Assembly: GCA_963556495.2 (NCBI GenBank)
Contig: OY747702.1
Location: 2,051,001-2,115,000 of the forward strand
Source: Valencia hispanica
Taxonomy: Eukaryota > Chordata > Actinopteri > Cyprinodontiformes > Valenciidae
DNA length: 64,000 bases
Reading direction: 5' to 3'
Shown: one piece after another, positions 40,801 to 51,527 of the stretch
Layout: every line of letters begins with the position of its first letter
Position numbering within the stretch: position 1 is the first letter of the stretch
Notes under the pieces: model-generated
Database searches by the model: none
What the model was told of the DNA's origin: nothing
Seen by the model: only the letters and a program-made list of their open reading frames with translations
Translations under genes and position numbers: made by a program

Positions 40801-41092
40801 GCCCCCTTCCCTCGACGTTAACTTTGTTCTATATTTTTGCATGCGTTAGAATAGATGGAAATTATGAATGAAATATAATCTGTAAGGTTGACCTATTTCA
40901 TTAATAAATTCCCTTAAGTAACGAGAAGTTTCCTGTGCTATTTCAGTGTGTTCTGTAAAGTTTGTTTTAACCCCCGGGGACGAAGTCCTCCTTTTCAGAA
41001 GAGACTGGCTGTCAGGTTTAATTAAAAGTATCTCATTTATGAGATTGGTGCCCCTAAATCTTAAATAAACAGGTTAAACTCGAACGTCATCA

Positions 41093-41940
41093 ATAATTAT
41101 ATTAATATTAAATATATATTATAATAATTGATGCTCAGAAAAGCAGCTAAACTTTTTTTATTATTAATAGTTACAACATACGCAAGAACTTCTTCTGAAT
41201 TTTAGAAATGTTAGCAAGATAAGTGGGAAAGGTAGCACACCAAACAATATTGCAGTAATTGATGAAAGGAAATAAAAAACTATAATAAAGATTTAGATGT
41301 GCGGATGAGTGGATCAAAGATAAAACAATTCGTAGAATATGTAACATTTTAGAGGATCTGGTACAAACTAGATCAACATGTTTAGACCAAGTTAAACCAT
41401 CTATCAAAACACCCAGAAATTTCGTTGAAGCCATTTAAGTTATTGGAGCTCTGTCAATATCTATATAAGCATGTTCGTTGGGGTAAAATTTATTTATGCT
41501 TTGGAATATCATAAAATAAAAAAATTTAACACCGACAGTTAGCTTGTTAGTGCGAAACCAATTTGATAGTGTTTTTAACTCGTCATCAACATGTTGGTGA
41601 CGAAATCCTCATGTACTCCAATGAGATTGGTGTCATCTGCAAATAACATGGGTAGGAAATGGTCACAGCAAAGGAATAAATCATTGATATAAATTAAAAA
41701 CAATAAAGGACCCAGAATAGAACCTTGAGGGACCCCAAACAAAATTTTAGAGGCTTTAAAAGAGAAACCATTGAGATACACAAATTGTTCTCTGTTAATG
41801 AGGTAATTGCGAAACCAAACACAGGCAGTACCCTCCACTCTATCTATTAAGCTTAGAAATCAGAATATCATGAGAAACAGTATCAAAAGCTTTACTTATA
41901 TCGAGAAAAACACAGAAAGCAATTTTTTTAATCAAGTGGA
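41093..41940 (-). pseudogene. LINE reverse transcriptase fragment, right half of the ERV-A target
   Basis: On the minus strand from ~41935: VFLDISKAFDTVSHDIL (palm A), EGTACVWFRNYLINREQFVYLN, GVPQGSILGPLLFLIYINDL, MLFADDTNLIG (catalytic), then, after a shift, FLGVLIDGLTWSKHVDLV and INYCNIVWCATFPTYLANISKIQKKFLRML. These are jockey-superfamily LINE motifs, different from L1 and L2 here. Frames shift between 41434 and 41575. The protein breaks off just left of 41170; its C-terminal continuation type is at 14530-14850 on the same strand, beyond ERV-A. Confidence 0.82.
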
Positions 41941-42508
41941 AGCCCGTAATAATAAATATTGATGATTTAAAGAGGAATATCGGTTTTAAGCATCATAGGT
42001 TCTATTTTCCTATCCCCTCCAGTGTAAATGATTGAGTGGTTAGCTTGACAAATTTGGCCATGGTTGGTGTGTGCAAATTTTAATGGTGGAAATAAAATGT
42101 ATAGTCATTGTTTATTTAGATTTTGCAGTTGTTATTGCGTTACTTATGGACATCAAAACTCTGGTTACAGTAACGTTGGACTCTGCTTCACTTGGCTGAT
42201 CATTAGGTCTGTCAGAGAAAGTTGCCATTACAGCAGGAAGAAAATTAATCCAAAACAGCATTTTCTGAAGTGGACAGCTATTCCTGTAAGACATGCCTAT
42301 TCTTTGCATGCAAGTAAACAGGCAAAGAAAATGGTTAGATGACAGTTAGCTAACTTAGCCAGCAAGGCTGAGCGAAATTTGGTATTTCTGGTTGTAAGAG
42401 CCTGTCTTTGTGGGGGAGAATGCGATTATTGAATAAGTACATTCATGATTTCCTTGTTGAAATACAATATACAACAGTTGGCAGGCCAGTAAGGCTCACC
42501 ACTGCTGG
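41941..42508. other. No gene seen
   Basis: Spacer between the LINE fragment and the LTR element. The ORFs at 42064-42342 and its antisense have no motif or flanking signals. Confidence 0.5.
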
Positions 42509-42565
42509 TGTCAGGGTGTGCGGTGTGAAGTAAGGACCCAAACGCTGTCGCTGATGAGTGCGAGG

Positions 42566-44217
42566 ATATTTAAAGTTAAACGGATTAAAAGTTAAGCCAA
42601 CAAAAGCAAATTATGGAAATCTCATAAAAATAAATACAACTTTGACTGAAAATAAATCTATTAAATGTGGTTTATTAAACATAAGATCTCTCTCCTCAAA
42701 GACTTTGTTAGTAAATGACTTGATTTGTGATAATCACATTGATTTCCTTTGTCTCACAGAAACCTGGTTGCAGCAGGAGGATTATGTCAGTATAAATGAG
42801 TCAACTCCTTCCAGTCATTTAAATTTTCACATTCCTAGAAATACTGGGCGAGGAGGAGGAGTTGCAGCCATTTTCCGTTCTGATTTACTAATTAGTCCCA
42901 GACCAATTGATAGCTACAGTTCTTTTGAGCATCTAACCCTTAATTTTCCTCATCCAAGTTGCAAAACATTAAGACCATTTTTGTTTGTGGTTTTGTATCG
43001 TCCACCAGGCCCTTACTCTCAATTCTTGGATCAGATCTCACCATATATATGCTTAGTCAGTTAGGTAGATTACAGGCATGTCTGGAAGACATAAAAGCAT
43101 GGATGACCCTAAACTTTTTGCTTTTAAATTCTGACAAGACAGAAGTTGCTGTCTTTGGACCAGAAGTTCTTAAACAGAAACTGATTAGTCAATCACTTCA
43201 TCTGGATGGCATTAAATTGGCCCCCAGTAATAACGTAAAGAACCTCGGCGTTATTTTTGACCAAGACTTGACGTTTAAATCCCATATTAAACAGGTTTCT
43301 AGGATTTCCTTCTTTCACCTCAGGAATATTGCTAAAATTAGAAACATCCTGTCCAGGAGTGATGCTGAGAAACTAGTCCATGCATTTGTTACCTCAAGGC
43401 TGGACTACTGTAATTCTTTACTATCAGGAAGTCAACAAAATGCCATTAAAAGCCTTCAGTTGATCCAAAATGCGGCAGCAAGAGTTCTGATGAATATTAA
43501 AAAGAGAGATCACATTTCTCCTGTTTTAGCTTCCCTTCATTGGCTCCCTGTTAAATCCAGAATAGAATTTAAAACTTTCCAATTTTCTTCACTCTGCTAC
43601 TTCCTTTTCTCCTACGACTCTCCAGTTGTATTACAGTACATTCTGTTATTTCGACTGTTAACTTTGTTTTCTCTCAGTGTTTTTCTCCCCATCAAAGATA
43701 CACCTGGTCTGGTATCCTGCTTGGCTGCAATGCCCTGTTGGACGGGGGTCATCGACTGGAATGATGCTCCCAGTAACTGAACATCCACTGTGTCCTGTTA
43801 TCAACTTTTTCCTTTCTGTAACATAGAAAGTTCTCTTATATCGGATCTTCTGTTCCTTCTGTGTTCTGCTCTGTCTTCTCAAACCCCCAGACGGTCGTGG
43901 CAGATGGCCGCTCCTACTGAGCCTGGTTCTGTTGGAGGTTTCTTCCTGTTAAAGGGGAGTTTTTCCTCTCCACTGTCGCTACATGCTTGCTCAGTATGAG
44001 GGATTGCTGAAGGATTGCTGTGGTTGGAAATCTGCCCAACCTCACGCCAATGACTGACGCAATCTGCTGGGATTCCTTAAATAGGAAACTTTTTAACTGA
44101 TTGGAATGTTTGTATAATTGTATTGAAATGACTTCTTGTTAAGTGCCTTGAGATGACATCTGTTGTGAATTGGCGCTATATAAATAAACTGAATTGAATT
44201 GAATTGAATTGAATTAT
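42566..44217 (+). mobile_element. L2-like LINE with two internal deletions, inserted in the LTR
   Basis: The left part (to 43037) encodes the start of ORF2: endonuclease [57 protein letters not shown]. It then joins, via a 15-base scrap from further along (CCATATATATGCT), to the RT region after the catalytic site ([16 protein letters not shown]). About 2 kb is therefore missing in two steps. A further deletion joins the RT C-terminus to the 3' UTR near 43570. The tail is (GAATT)n at 44190-44217. GAGTG at both borders may be the target duplication. Confidence 0.85.
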
Positions 44218-44438
44218 TAGAGTGTTGCTGGTTGAAGTGATGATGATGGCAGGAAGGAGGACAGCAAGGTAGACACACCATGGAGACATCAACATTAATG
44301 ATCCGACGAGCCAGGTAGCTCTCGCCGGATCTTAAATAACAGAGGACAAGGAGGAGAACGAGGATCAGGTGAGTCCAATCAGGGACACACAGGTGCAGGA
44401 CATAAACAATCAGGGGCAGAGCCCTAGATGCTCTGACA

Positions 44439-45336
44439 GGACGCCCTCTTTCCTGGTCGGATTCAAACGACCTAAAAAAAAAGAAAAAAAGAGAAGAAAA
44501 TTAGTTTCCCACCCAGGGTGGGTGGAGGGGGGCAACGGAAGGAGGAGACCTTGTGGGTACGCCCCTGGAGGTCGGGGGGACGGGCGGACGCCCGGATGGC
44601 GTTCCCTGATTGGACGGTGGACGGCCCGGTGGCGTCCTCTGGCTGGATGGCGGTTGGGCGGACGGCCTGGTAATCCTCCCCCGAGGACCAGGCAGCGGTA
44701 GAGGAGCTTGGCTGATCGGCGGCAATGAAGAAGCCTGGCTGGTCGAATTCGGCGGCAACGAAGAGGCCTGGCCGGTCGAGCCGGGCCGTGAGGCTCGGAG
44801 GCCGTCTGACCTAAATCTGGAGGCTCTGGGGCCGGCTGAGCTGAATCTGGCGGCTCAGAGGCTGGCTGAGCTGGATCTGGAGGCTCGGAGGCTGTCTCGG
44901 AGGCCGGCACGGTGGCCAGCTGTCGGCGGCGAAGAGACTCTAGCGACGGGGACGGGTCATCCTTGACCCTCCCTGGGAGTTCTAGCGACGGGTCATCCTT
45001 GACCCTCCCTGGGAGCTCTAGCGATGGAGACGGGTCATCCTTGACCCTTACCGGGAACTAAAGTGACCCATGGGAAAACACCAGATGCTGGAGAGCTGCC
45101 GCTGTGATGACCAAGAAGACTGCAGAAATTATGGAGACTGGCTCTGGCTCTGGGATAAACTGGACTGGGACTGGGACTGAGCAGACTGGCTTGCAGACAG
45201 GAACTGAGCAGACAGGTTTGCAGACAGGAACTGAGGAGATGGGAGGGTGTGGAGCTCTTCCAGCTGATCCCAAATGAGCTCAGCCAGTAAGTAAGTGGTC
45301 TCGTCTGCTGGGTGTGTTTTTAGGGTCGGATCATTC
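44439..45336. repeat. Internal region of the TRIM-like element, GC-rich with tandem repeats
   Basis: GC-rich. Three ~45-bp units carrying TAGCGA(C/T)GG...GACGGGTCATCCTTGACCCT lie at 44938-45050. A ~36-bp unit (GGCTCGGAGGC...GAGCTGGATCTGG) recurs at 44800-44900, and AGGAACTGAG(C/G)AGA recurs near 45195-45240. The Pro/Glu/Ser-rich frames on either strand are products of these repeats. No retroviral motif was seen. Confidence 0.6.
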
Positions 45337-45599
45337 TGTCAGGATGTGTGCGGTGTGAAGTGAGGACCCAAATGAAGTCACTGATGAGTGGGAGTGTTGC
45401 TTGTTGAAGTGCTGATGATGATGGCAGGAAGGAGGACAGCAAGGTAGACACACCATTGATGATCCGACGAGGCAGGTAGCTCTCGCCGGATCTTAAATAA
45501 CAGAGGACAAGGAGGAAAACGAGGATCAGGTGAGGGCAATCAGGGACACACAAGTGCAGGACATAGCCAATCAGAGGCAGAGCCCTAGAAGCTCTGACA

Positions 45600-46953
45600 G
45601 CTGCTGCTACATCCAAGAAATATTAAATATATTTTCTAATTCTTTGTAGCTATGAAGGTCCTTAAAGTTTAAAAGCTTGAGAACCACTGTGCTACACAAA
45701 AAGGGGGCCTAAATTAGACTGTAAGCTAATTTAAGATGGCACCAGCTAGTCTAGTTGAAACTGCTTGTGTTTTCCATAAAGCTGACAAAATGCACTAATG
45801 GTTTGTCAACTTAGCTCATTCTGTGGAAGGCTGTAGACAAGCTAATTTCCCAAAATGTTGGTAAGTTCCTTAAACTACCATATTTTTTCAGTAAATAAGA
45901 GAGATAATATGTCTTCAAAGGAGAATACCAAAATGTTGGAAAATGAGCATATTTTGACCTTTCAGAGAGTAAGCTAAGCTCACATACCATCAATGCATTT
46001 GGGGACTGTTTAGGGGGAAAGCAAGCTGGTTCCATTATGCTAGCTAAAGTATCATGGTATCAGCTAGCCTTGCCTAGTTGAAATAGATTTCTTTCTCCCT
46101 AAACAGTGCCAAAAAGCACTGCCAACAAACCTGCTTGGGCCTGTCAAGATAATAAAAATGCTCACCTTTAAAACTGTCAATTAGTTCTGGTAGCTGCTAC
46201 TCACTAATTTTGTTTGCCACAGAGCTGTCCATGAATGACCTGAAATAAAACAAAAGACAATGTGTAACAAAACCGAGAGTTACATTTGCCTGGCTTATCC
46301 ATCACAGCTGGTAGAAAATGACCATAGGCGTCATTTTAGCCAGGGACATGATCCCAGCAACATTTATGATTGACAGTGTTCTCCCCACAACTTTTAAAAA
46401 CCTGATGCAGAATTTCTTACCAGAGCAGATCTAACATCCACTTGTGCTCCCAGCACAATTTTGGTGTAATCAGTATCTGAACTGACTATTATTTAAACCA
46501 CTCCATTCCACATTCTTATACAGTCATGTTTTCTTTCTGCTCAGATGCTGCACCATTCTTCACGGTGGATATGCCAATGTTTTAACTCTTGTGCACCCAG
46601 AGTGGAGGTAATTGGAACCCCATCTCCCCTGACTGTATAGCACTTGTGCGATCCAAATGGGGGGTCATCGGAAACCCGTCTCCTCTAACTGTATAGATAC
46701 AGCAATAAGGTTGGTTCATCTGTTCTGACTGATAATCTTCATCATCCCCCAGAGTCATCCCAGTGTGGAGTATTATTGACCCCCAAAAAACTACAACCAT
46801 ATTAAAACAGACTGATTATGAGAATTAGTTTCTTTCTTTCTTTCTTAAGGTAGTGGGGAACCTTGCTATCCCAACCCCAGTTTGTTAGTTTGTTACACAC
46901 AGGATACTAATAGCGTGCAAGGCAGGAAGGTCTCTTTTTGAGCTGGATAACAG
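45600..46953. other. No gene seen; microsatellite near the end
   Basis: Mostly AT-rich unassigned DNA. GCTTGAGAACCACTGTGCTA at ~45670 resembles the end of a common interspersed repeat. A segment with GACTGTATAG is loosely duplicated at 46600-46640 and 46660-46695. A (TTTC)n tract lies at 46830-46848. The ORFs at 45811-46035 and 46582-46800 lack motifs. Confidence 0.45.
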
Positions 46954-47373
46954 ATGTCTCACACACGCGCATACACAGCAACAGGAGGCGCCTCATGGCA
47001 GGGAGAGAGCCGTGGGTCTTCTACCGCGGGCCCTGCACTTGTATGGACACTGAGACCAGCTACATTCCTATACGATGCCTCCGTGGAGCCTGCAGGAGAT
47101 TCTAGGGTGTTCAGTCTCACTTCCCCTGCGAACATGTATGCCAGGTTGGAAGAAAAGTCTGAGTTCCACACTGTAGAAGACGAAGAAGAAGAAAATAATG
47201 ATGATGTAGATGAGGAAGAATATGACCAAAAACACAATGAGTCAGTATATGAGAAAGAACCAGAGGGAGTGCATGATCATACTATGGTTTCAAAGAAACT
47301 CAGGCAGCCACAGCCGAACCACTGCTCCCGAAGCAGAGGGCTCCCACAGAGGAAACACTGGAAGAAAGATTAA
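46954..47373 (+). other. Open frame with an acidic segment, doubtful
   Basis: A 139-codon frame whose second half is markedly acidic (EDEEEENNDDVDEEEYDQKH) and ends in a basic tail (RGLPQRKHWKKD). I recognise no domain. A possible splice acceptor (CCTGCAG) lies near 47088, so residues from there on could be an exon, but there is no matching neighbour exon. It may equally be chance or a decayed element. Confidence 0.2.
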
Positions 47374-47383
47374 AATAACAGGT

Positions 47384-47679
47384 TAAAATATTAAAATAAA
47401 GAGTAGATAAATATGAGAGTAAATAGTAAAACAGATAACATTTTAACACTGATAAAATTTGTAATGATGTACTGTAAAACATTAATACAATTTAATCAAG
47501 TAAGACATGCAAAGCAATTAAGCAGATATTAATAAATAACCAATCAATTAAAAGCTAGGCTAAAAAAGTGAGTCTTGAGCCTGCTCTTAAAAACATGAAC
47601 GTTCTCTGCGGCCCTGAGGTCCTCCGCCAGCCTGTTCCAGAGGTGAGGGGCATAAAACTGGAAAGGCGCCTCACCATGA
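47384..47679 (-). pseudogene. LINE 3'-end fragment (RT C-terminus)
   Basis: On the minus strand near 47670-47545 the codons read FQFYAPHLWNRLAEDLRAAE and VFKSRLKTHFFSLAFN. This is the C-terminal signature of jockey-superfamily LINEs (APxLWNxLP...FKSRLKTHLF). It is cut off upstream exactly where an LTR begins (47680), so the LTR probably inserted here. The upstream part of the ORF (MNAGKYG...) is the reverse strand of the LTR. Confidence 0.7.
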
Positions 47680-48797
47680 TGTTGCGACCCCATTTTCCAC
47701 AAGATAAGTGAACAGACTGTTGGACGGCTGGAAGCCATTTTCACAGAGGAACTCAGCAGACCGTATTTCCCAGCATTCATAGAGGTGACCCCAACATACT
47801 CTCATTGGTCCGTGGCCACCAATGGTGACATCAATGATGACATCACAACCAAAGGGCTATAAGAAGGGTGGTGGCGGCCATTTCAAATTGTTCTCACCAG
47901 AACTTCTACTACACAGAGGATGTCTCACTGGTGAAAATTATATTTTGCTCTGACCCGCTGGACCGGGAAGAACTCTCATTTCAAAGCTTCAAAGTGCCCA
48001 TTGCTGTTTGTGTATCTAGCTTGGGTTATATCCGAATTGTTTCAAGACAGTTCATTACGACGTCGACCCGCAAGCCGTCCGGCCTGCAGTTGGGTCACAT
48101 GGTCCTAAAATTCCTGCGCAGGTCCTAACTCTCCTTTTTCCTGCTCATCTACGGAGACATTTAGCTCTCCTCTTCTTGGACCGGACTTCCCTCAAAGCAA
48201 AGTAGGACTGAACCGGTTGACTTATGCTAATCTTGTGTCTGGGCAGAAAAATAGGGAAAATAGAGTTCTTAACAAGTTAGATCTCGTTCATTGTTGGTTT
48301 AAAGTGTTTTTAAGCGCCGAACCTGTTTGCTCATTTAGCGTTGCTGCACGCAAAAGTTTGAGCTGTATTTGCTGTATTTTAAACTGGGTTTTATCCTGAG
48401 CAGATCCCACTTTCTAGCTGGTCTGTTAGCTAAAAGATTAACTCCATTGTTCCTTTGTCTGTTAGTTAAAGCTGTGGCCTCCATTTAGCCAACGCTGGTT
48501 TTATGGCCCTTTGTCTCTTTACACTCCATGTTCTGTGTATATCGTGGCCCAGAGCTAAGTTTATGACCCTTTGTCCCACAGGCTACCTGAGACTTGAGCC
48601 CCCCTGGAGTGAGGGCCACCTCAATTTCTGAACAAAACCTCAGCTGTTTGTTTGTCCCTGATCCACTTTGTGTTAATTGTGTTTAATTTTCACATATTAT
48701 TGTATTGTAAGATCTGTAGTAGTTGCATGCTTTAGAATAGATGGGAATTATTGACGAAATGCTTTGGCTGTAAGGTTGATCTATTGTACGGTGTTCA
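47680..48797 (+). repeat. LTR related to ERV-A (solo or partial)
   Basis: Begins TGTTGCGACC, as ERV-A LTRs begin TGTTGAGGC. It shares TTTCCCAGCAT, CTCTCATTGGTC(C/T)GTGGCCA, a following GACATCAC, GCATGC(G/T)TTAGAATAGATGG and CTGTAAGGTTGA. A TATA-like GGGCTATAAGAAGG lies near 47855. It stops where direct repeats of the next element begin (~48798), so the 3' end may be lost. No internal retroviral sequence adjoins it. Confidence 0.68.
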
Positions 48798-49026
48798 TTT
48801 TAGGACATCCTGAGACTCAGGTGTCAGATTCAGAAAAACATCCGTCATCTTCAGACAAAACTCCTTGAGCGTCAGAAAAACCTCTTTCATTCTCAGAAAA
48901 ACTGCTTCAACCCAGACGGCCTCAGAAAAATCTCTGTCATCCTCAGAAAAAACTGCTTCAACCCAAACGGCCTCAGAAAAACTTCTCAAAGGAGTCAGGT
49001 CTCGGAAAAAACAGAGTCAGACGAAA
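48798..49026. repeat. Degenerate tandem repeats next to the foldback element
   Basis: TCAGAAAAA-type units recur. A ~60-bp unit with CTCAGAAAAAACTGCTTCAACCC and (C/A)GACGGCCTCAGAAAAA is present twice (48892-48980). It may be part of the left foldback arm, which in such elements often carries outer tandem repeats. Confidence 0.6.
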
Positions 49027-51127
49027 AGTTATCAGAGTCAGGTATCAGACATCAGATGAAAATTAGTCGGGTCTCAGGAAAACCGCTGTCAGAAAAAGTG
49101 GAGTCAGACGAAAAACTCTCAAATGAAGAGTTATCAGAATTAGCTGAAAAATATCACGCGTCACGAACGAAGCTGAAGTTAGCTTCCGATTCGTGAATGT
49201 GTAAAGGGCAATTCCATTGAATCTTTGCTAGACTAGACTACATTAAACCAAGTCCTGATCAAAAATTACAATATTGGACTCTTCAAATCTGGACTGAAGT
49301 ACTCTACACAGCATGTAGATTCATTAAAACTCTGTTTCTGATTTGTGAAACCTTTATTCTATTAGTGAAAATGCAAATTAGGTTCATTTTATAACTTTTT
49401 GTCAAATATACTGCACTGCATGCATTTGTTGGATCTTTTAACATTTTCATCAATATCACATTAGCTCTTTAAGATCCTGTCAATTTCCTACAGTCAACCC
49501 AAACATTATATACATATTCAAATGGATTCATTCAAATCTGAATAACAGCAGTTCAAACCAGGATAGTCATGACAGTGGTATACATCATAAATATGTGGTG
49601 TTGTTTTGTTCTGATCTTTTGTTCTTGTGGATGAACCTGATATTGTGAAATTGTGGGAAAAAGAGTCAACAATTTGTTAACCCGCAGTATTAGTGTAGCC
49701 CACAACACATGAATTTATACTTCTGCCTACTGCTTTTCAAACAGGAAAAAGAAATGTAAACGTGTAAATTGTGTAAATGTTAAAACACGTTTAAAATAAA
49801 CTACCCTGGCTATAGCCAATATATAATTAACTCTCATCTATTGTTTTATTGCGCTGTGTGCAGCACAGTACCTGTAGCCAACTGAAGTTATCCATCTATT
49901 GCAAATAAAAAACACCATGACCCAGGCTGTCCCTTTCTGCTCAGTAATCCCTGCAGCAGAACCGCCATTAGGAGCTCTGGTTTATTTGTCTGCCACTCCG
50001 TCCTGCTGCTGACCCACCTTGTCATCAAGGAACAACAAATGCCTGGACATCGCCATTAGCGTCTTTTAAATAAACTGTTTAAATTAACTTTATTTCTGCT
50101 TTGGGTCCACTTTCCGCCCGCTATGTCATGTAGGTTACCAACACGAAGACGTGTGCTACTATCTGGTTTAAGGTGCAACGCCAACATGATCAGTGTCATC
50201 CAAGCTTCAACATTCTCCATGTCTCAGCCTAGTATGAAGTACAACTTATCCATTGATTTAATATTTCTCTGATCTAGGCTGCATGTTTAATCACTCAAAG
50301 ACAAACACAGTTTATCCAGTTTTCACCACAAAGCTTAAGTTTGACGTTTTTACAATAAAATATATCACTTTTAACGCACATTTCACGATTTTACAATACA
50401 CCATCAGGTTATATGGTTCACGTTTTTACAGTAGTAGTAGCCTAACGTTATAACACACATAGCCTATCAAAAACAGAGAGGACAGTTAAGTAATCTGTGC
50501 GCCTGGGTTGCAAAACAGAGAGCACAGTTTATCAAACTGTGCGCATGGATTTCCACAGAATTGTGGTCTGAATGGTAAAAATATCATAAAATGAACCTAA
50601 TTTGCATTTTCACAAATAGAGTAAAGGTTTCACAAATCAGAAACTGTGTTTTAATGAATCTACATGCTGTGTAGAGTACTTCAGTCCAGATATGAAGAGC
50701 CCAAGTATTGTAGTTTTTGATCAGAACCTGGTCTAATATGGTCTGGATGGTAAAAATATCATAAAATGAACCTAATTTGCATTTTCACTAATAGAATAAA
50801 GGTTTCACAAATCAGAAATAGAGTTTTAATGAATCTACATGCTGTGTAGAGTACTTCAGTCCAGATTTGAAAAGTCCAAGTATTGCAGTTTTTGATCAGG
50901 ACTTGGTTTAATGTAGTCTAGTCTAGCAAAGATTCAATGGAATTGCCCTTTACACAGTTACGAATCGGAAGCTAACTTCAGCTTGGTCCGTGACGCTTGA
51001 TATTTTTCAGCTAATTCTGCTAACTTTTCATTTGAGAGTTTTTCGTCTGACTCCACTTTTTCTGACAGCGGTTTTCCTGAGACCCGACTAATTTTCATCT
51101 GATGTCTGATACCTGACTCTGATAACT
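49027..51127. mobile_element. Foldback-like element with ~366-bp inverted arms
   Basis: The left arm (49027-49392) and right arm (50761-51127) are reverse complements with high identity along their whole length, from AGTTATCAGAGTCAGG inward to GGTTCATTTTAT. Part of the right arm is duplicated in tandem (~176 bp, 50583-50758). The 1.2-kb centre is AT-rich and has no transposase frame. Long inverted arms without coding sequence fit foldback-type DNA elements or long-TIR MITEs. Flanking target duplications were not identified. Confidence 0.78.
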
Positions 51128-51165
51128 GATTACTATTATCTAGATTATTGGCCCTGTATGCTCAA

Positions 51166-51187
51166 AACAACAACAACAACAACAACA
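51166..51187. repeat. (CAA)n microsatellite
   Basis: Seven or so CAA units followed by an A-run. Confidence 0.9.
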
Positions 51188-51527
51188 AAAAAAGTTCCCT
51201 ATGGGGGTGTTGACTCTATCCAACAGAGATGGAATTGTGGCTTCAACAAGTCGTCTCCATGCTGTGTGTTTGTTCTGCTCAGCCACTTGTAGTTCCAAGA
51301 TGGCTGACTGTCATGGCCCTTCCCTACCGGCTCACCCGCCCTATGCAGAAACAAATCTAAAATTCTTCAATTAGGAGAATGTGTCAGATTATTAACGGAG
51401 GTCATAATACACCAATGATAACACATTTATAAATGCAGACATCGATTTTGGCCAGAAAACAACAGAAAATGTTACACAATGTCCCTTTAAGCTAAACCTC
51501 AAAGGTAATACGTCTTTTGTGTCACAG
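51188..51527. other. Unassigned, with a MITE-like end
   Basis: No coding frame. TACACAATGTCCCTTTAA at 51475-51490 looks like the end of a TTAA-flanked MITE, but no partner end was found. A polypyrimidine-like stretch and CACAG at 51523-51527 form the splice acceptor for the following exon. Confidence 0.5.

Larger units (their letters stand above)
14853..41092 (+). mobile_element. ERV-A provirus (composite, heavily interrupted)
   Basis: The ends are LTRs of one family in the same orientation: a partial 5' LTR (14853-15261) and a full 3' LTR (39711-41092), flanked by ATAAG and ATAAT, an imperfect 5-bp duplication. Surviving internal parts are Pol remnants (24276-25747) and an env split by an L1 (26207-26420 and 38374-39200), then a polypurine tract. 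ERV-B occupies 15262-24275 and an L1 occupies 26421-38373. Gag, reverse transcriptase and the primer-binding site are missing. The flanks are two halves of one LINE. Confidence 0.72.
39711..41092 (+). repeat. ERV-A 3' LTR (~1.38 kb)
   Basis: Starts TGTTGAGG and is taken to end CATCA at 41092 (TG...CA). The outer six bases are nearly inverted (TGTTGA/TCATCA), and ATAAT follows, matching ATAAG before the 5' LTR at four of five positions. It contains a ~32-bp duplication near 39757-39788 absent from the 5' LTR, and (TA)n and (CA)n tracts. No coding content. The right end is inferred, since the 5' LTR lacks this portion. Confidence 0.7.
42509..45599. mobile_element. Non-autonomous LTR element (TRIM-like), with an L2 in its left LTR
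   Basis: Two direct repeats start TGTCAGG and end CTCTGACA (6-bp inverted ends TGTCAG/CTGACA): left LTR 42509-44438, interrupted by an L2, and right LTR 45337-45599 (263 bp). Shared stretches include GCGGTGTGAAGT(A/G)AGGACCCAAA and GCCGGATCTTAAATAACAGAGG. GCTGG precedes and GCTGC follows, an imperfect 5-bp duplication. The ~900-bp internal region has no pol, so the element would depend on an autonomous relative. Orientation is undetermined. Confidence 0.72.

Noticed and set aside
40583..40842. Cys/Val-rich minus-strand ORFs
   Set aside because: Direct translation of the (CA)n microsatellite.
44410..44966. Pro/Glu-rich ORFs as a host or Gag gene
   Set aside because: They arise from 36-45-bp tandem repeats within a non-autonomous LTR element and appear on both strands.
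46954..47373. Upstream exon of the BEN-domain gene
   Set aside because: It is 4 kb upstream with an LTR and a foldback element between, no donor matching the phase was seen, and the frame ends in a stop.
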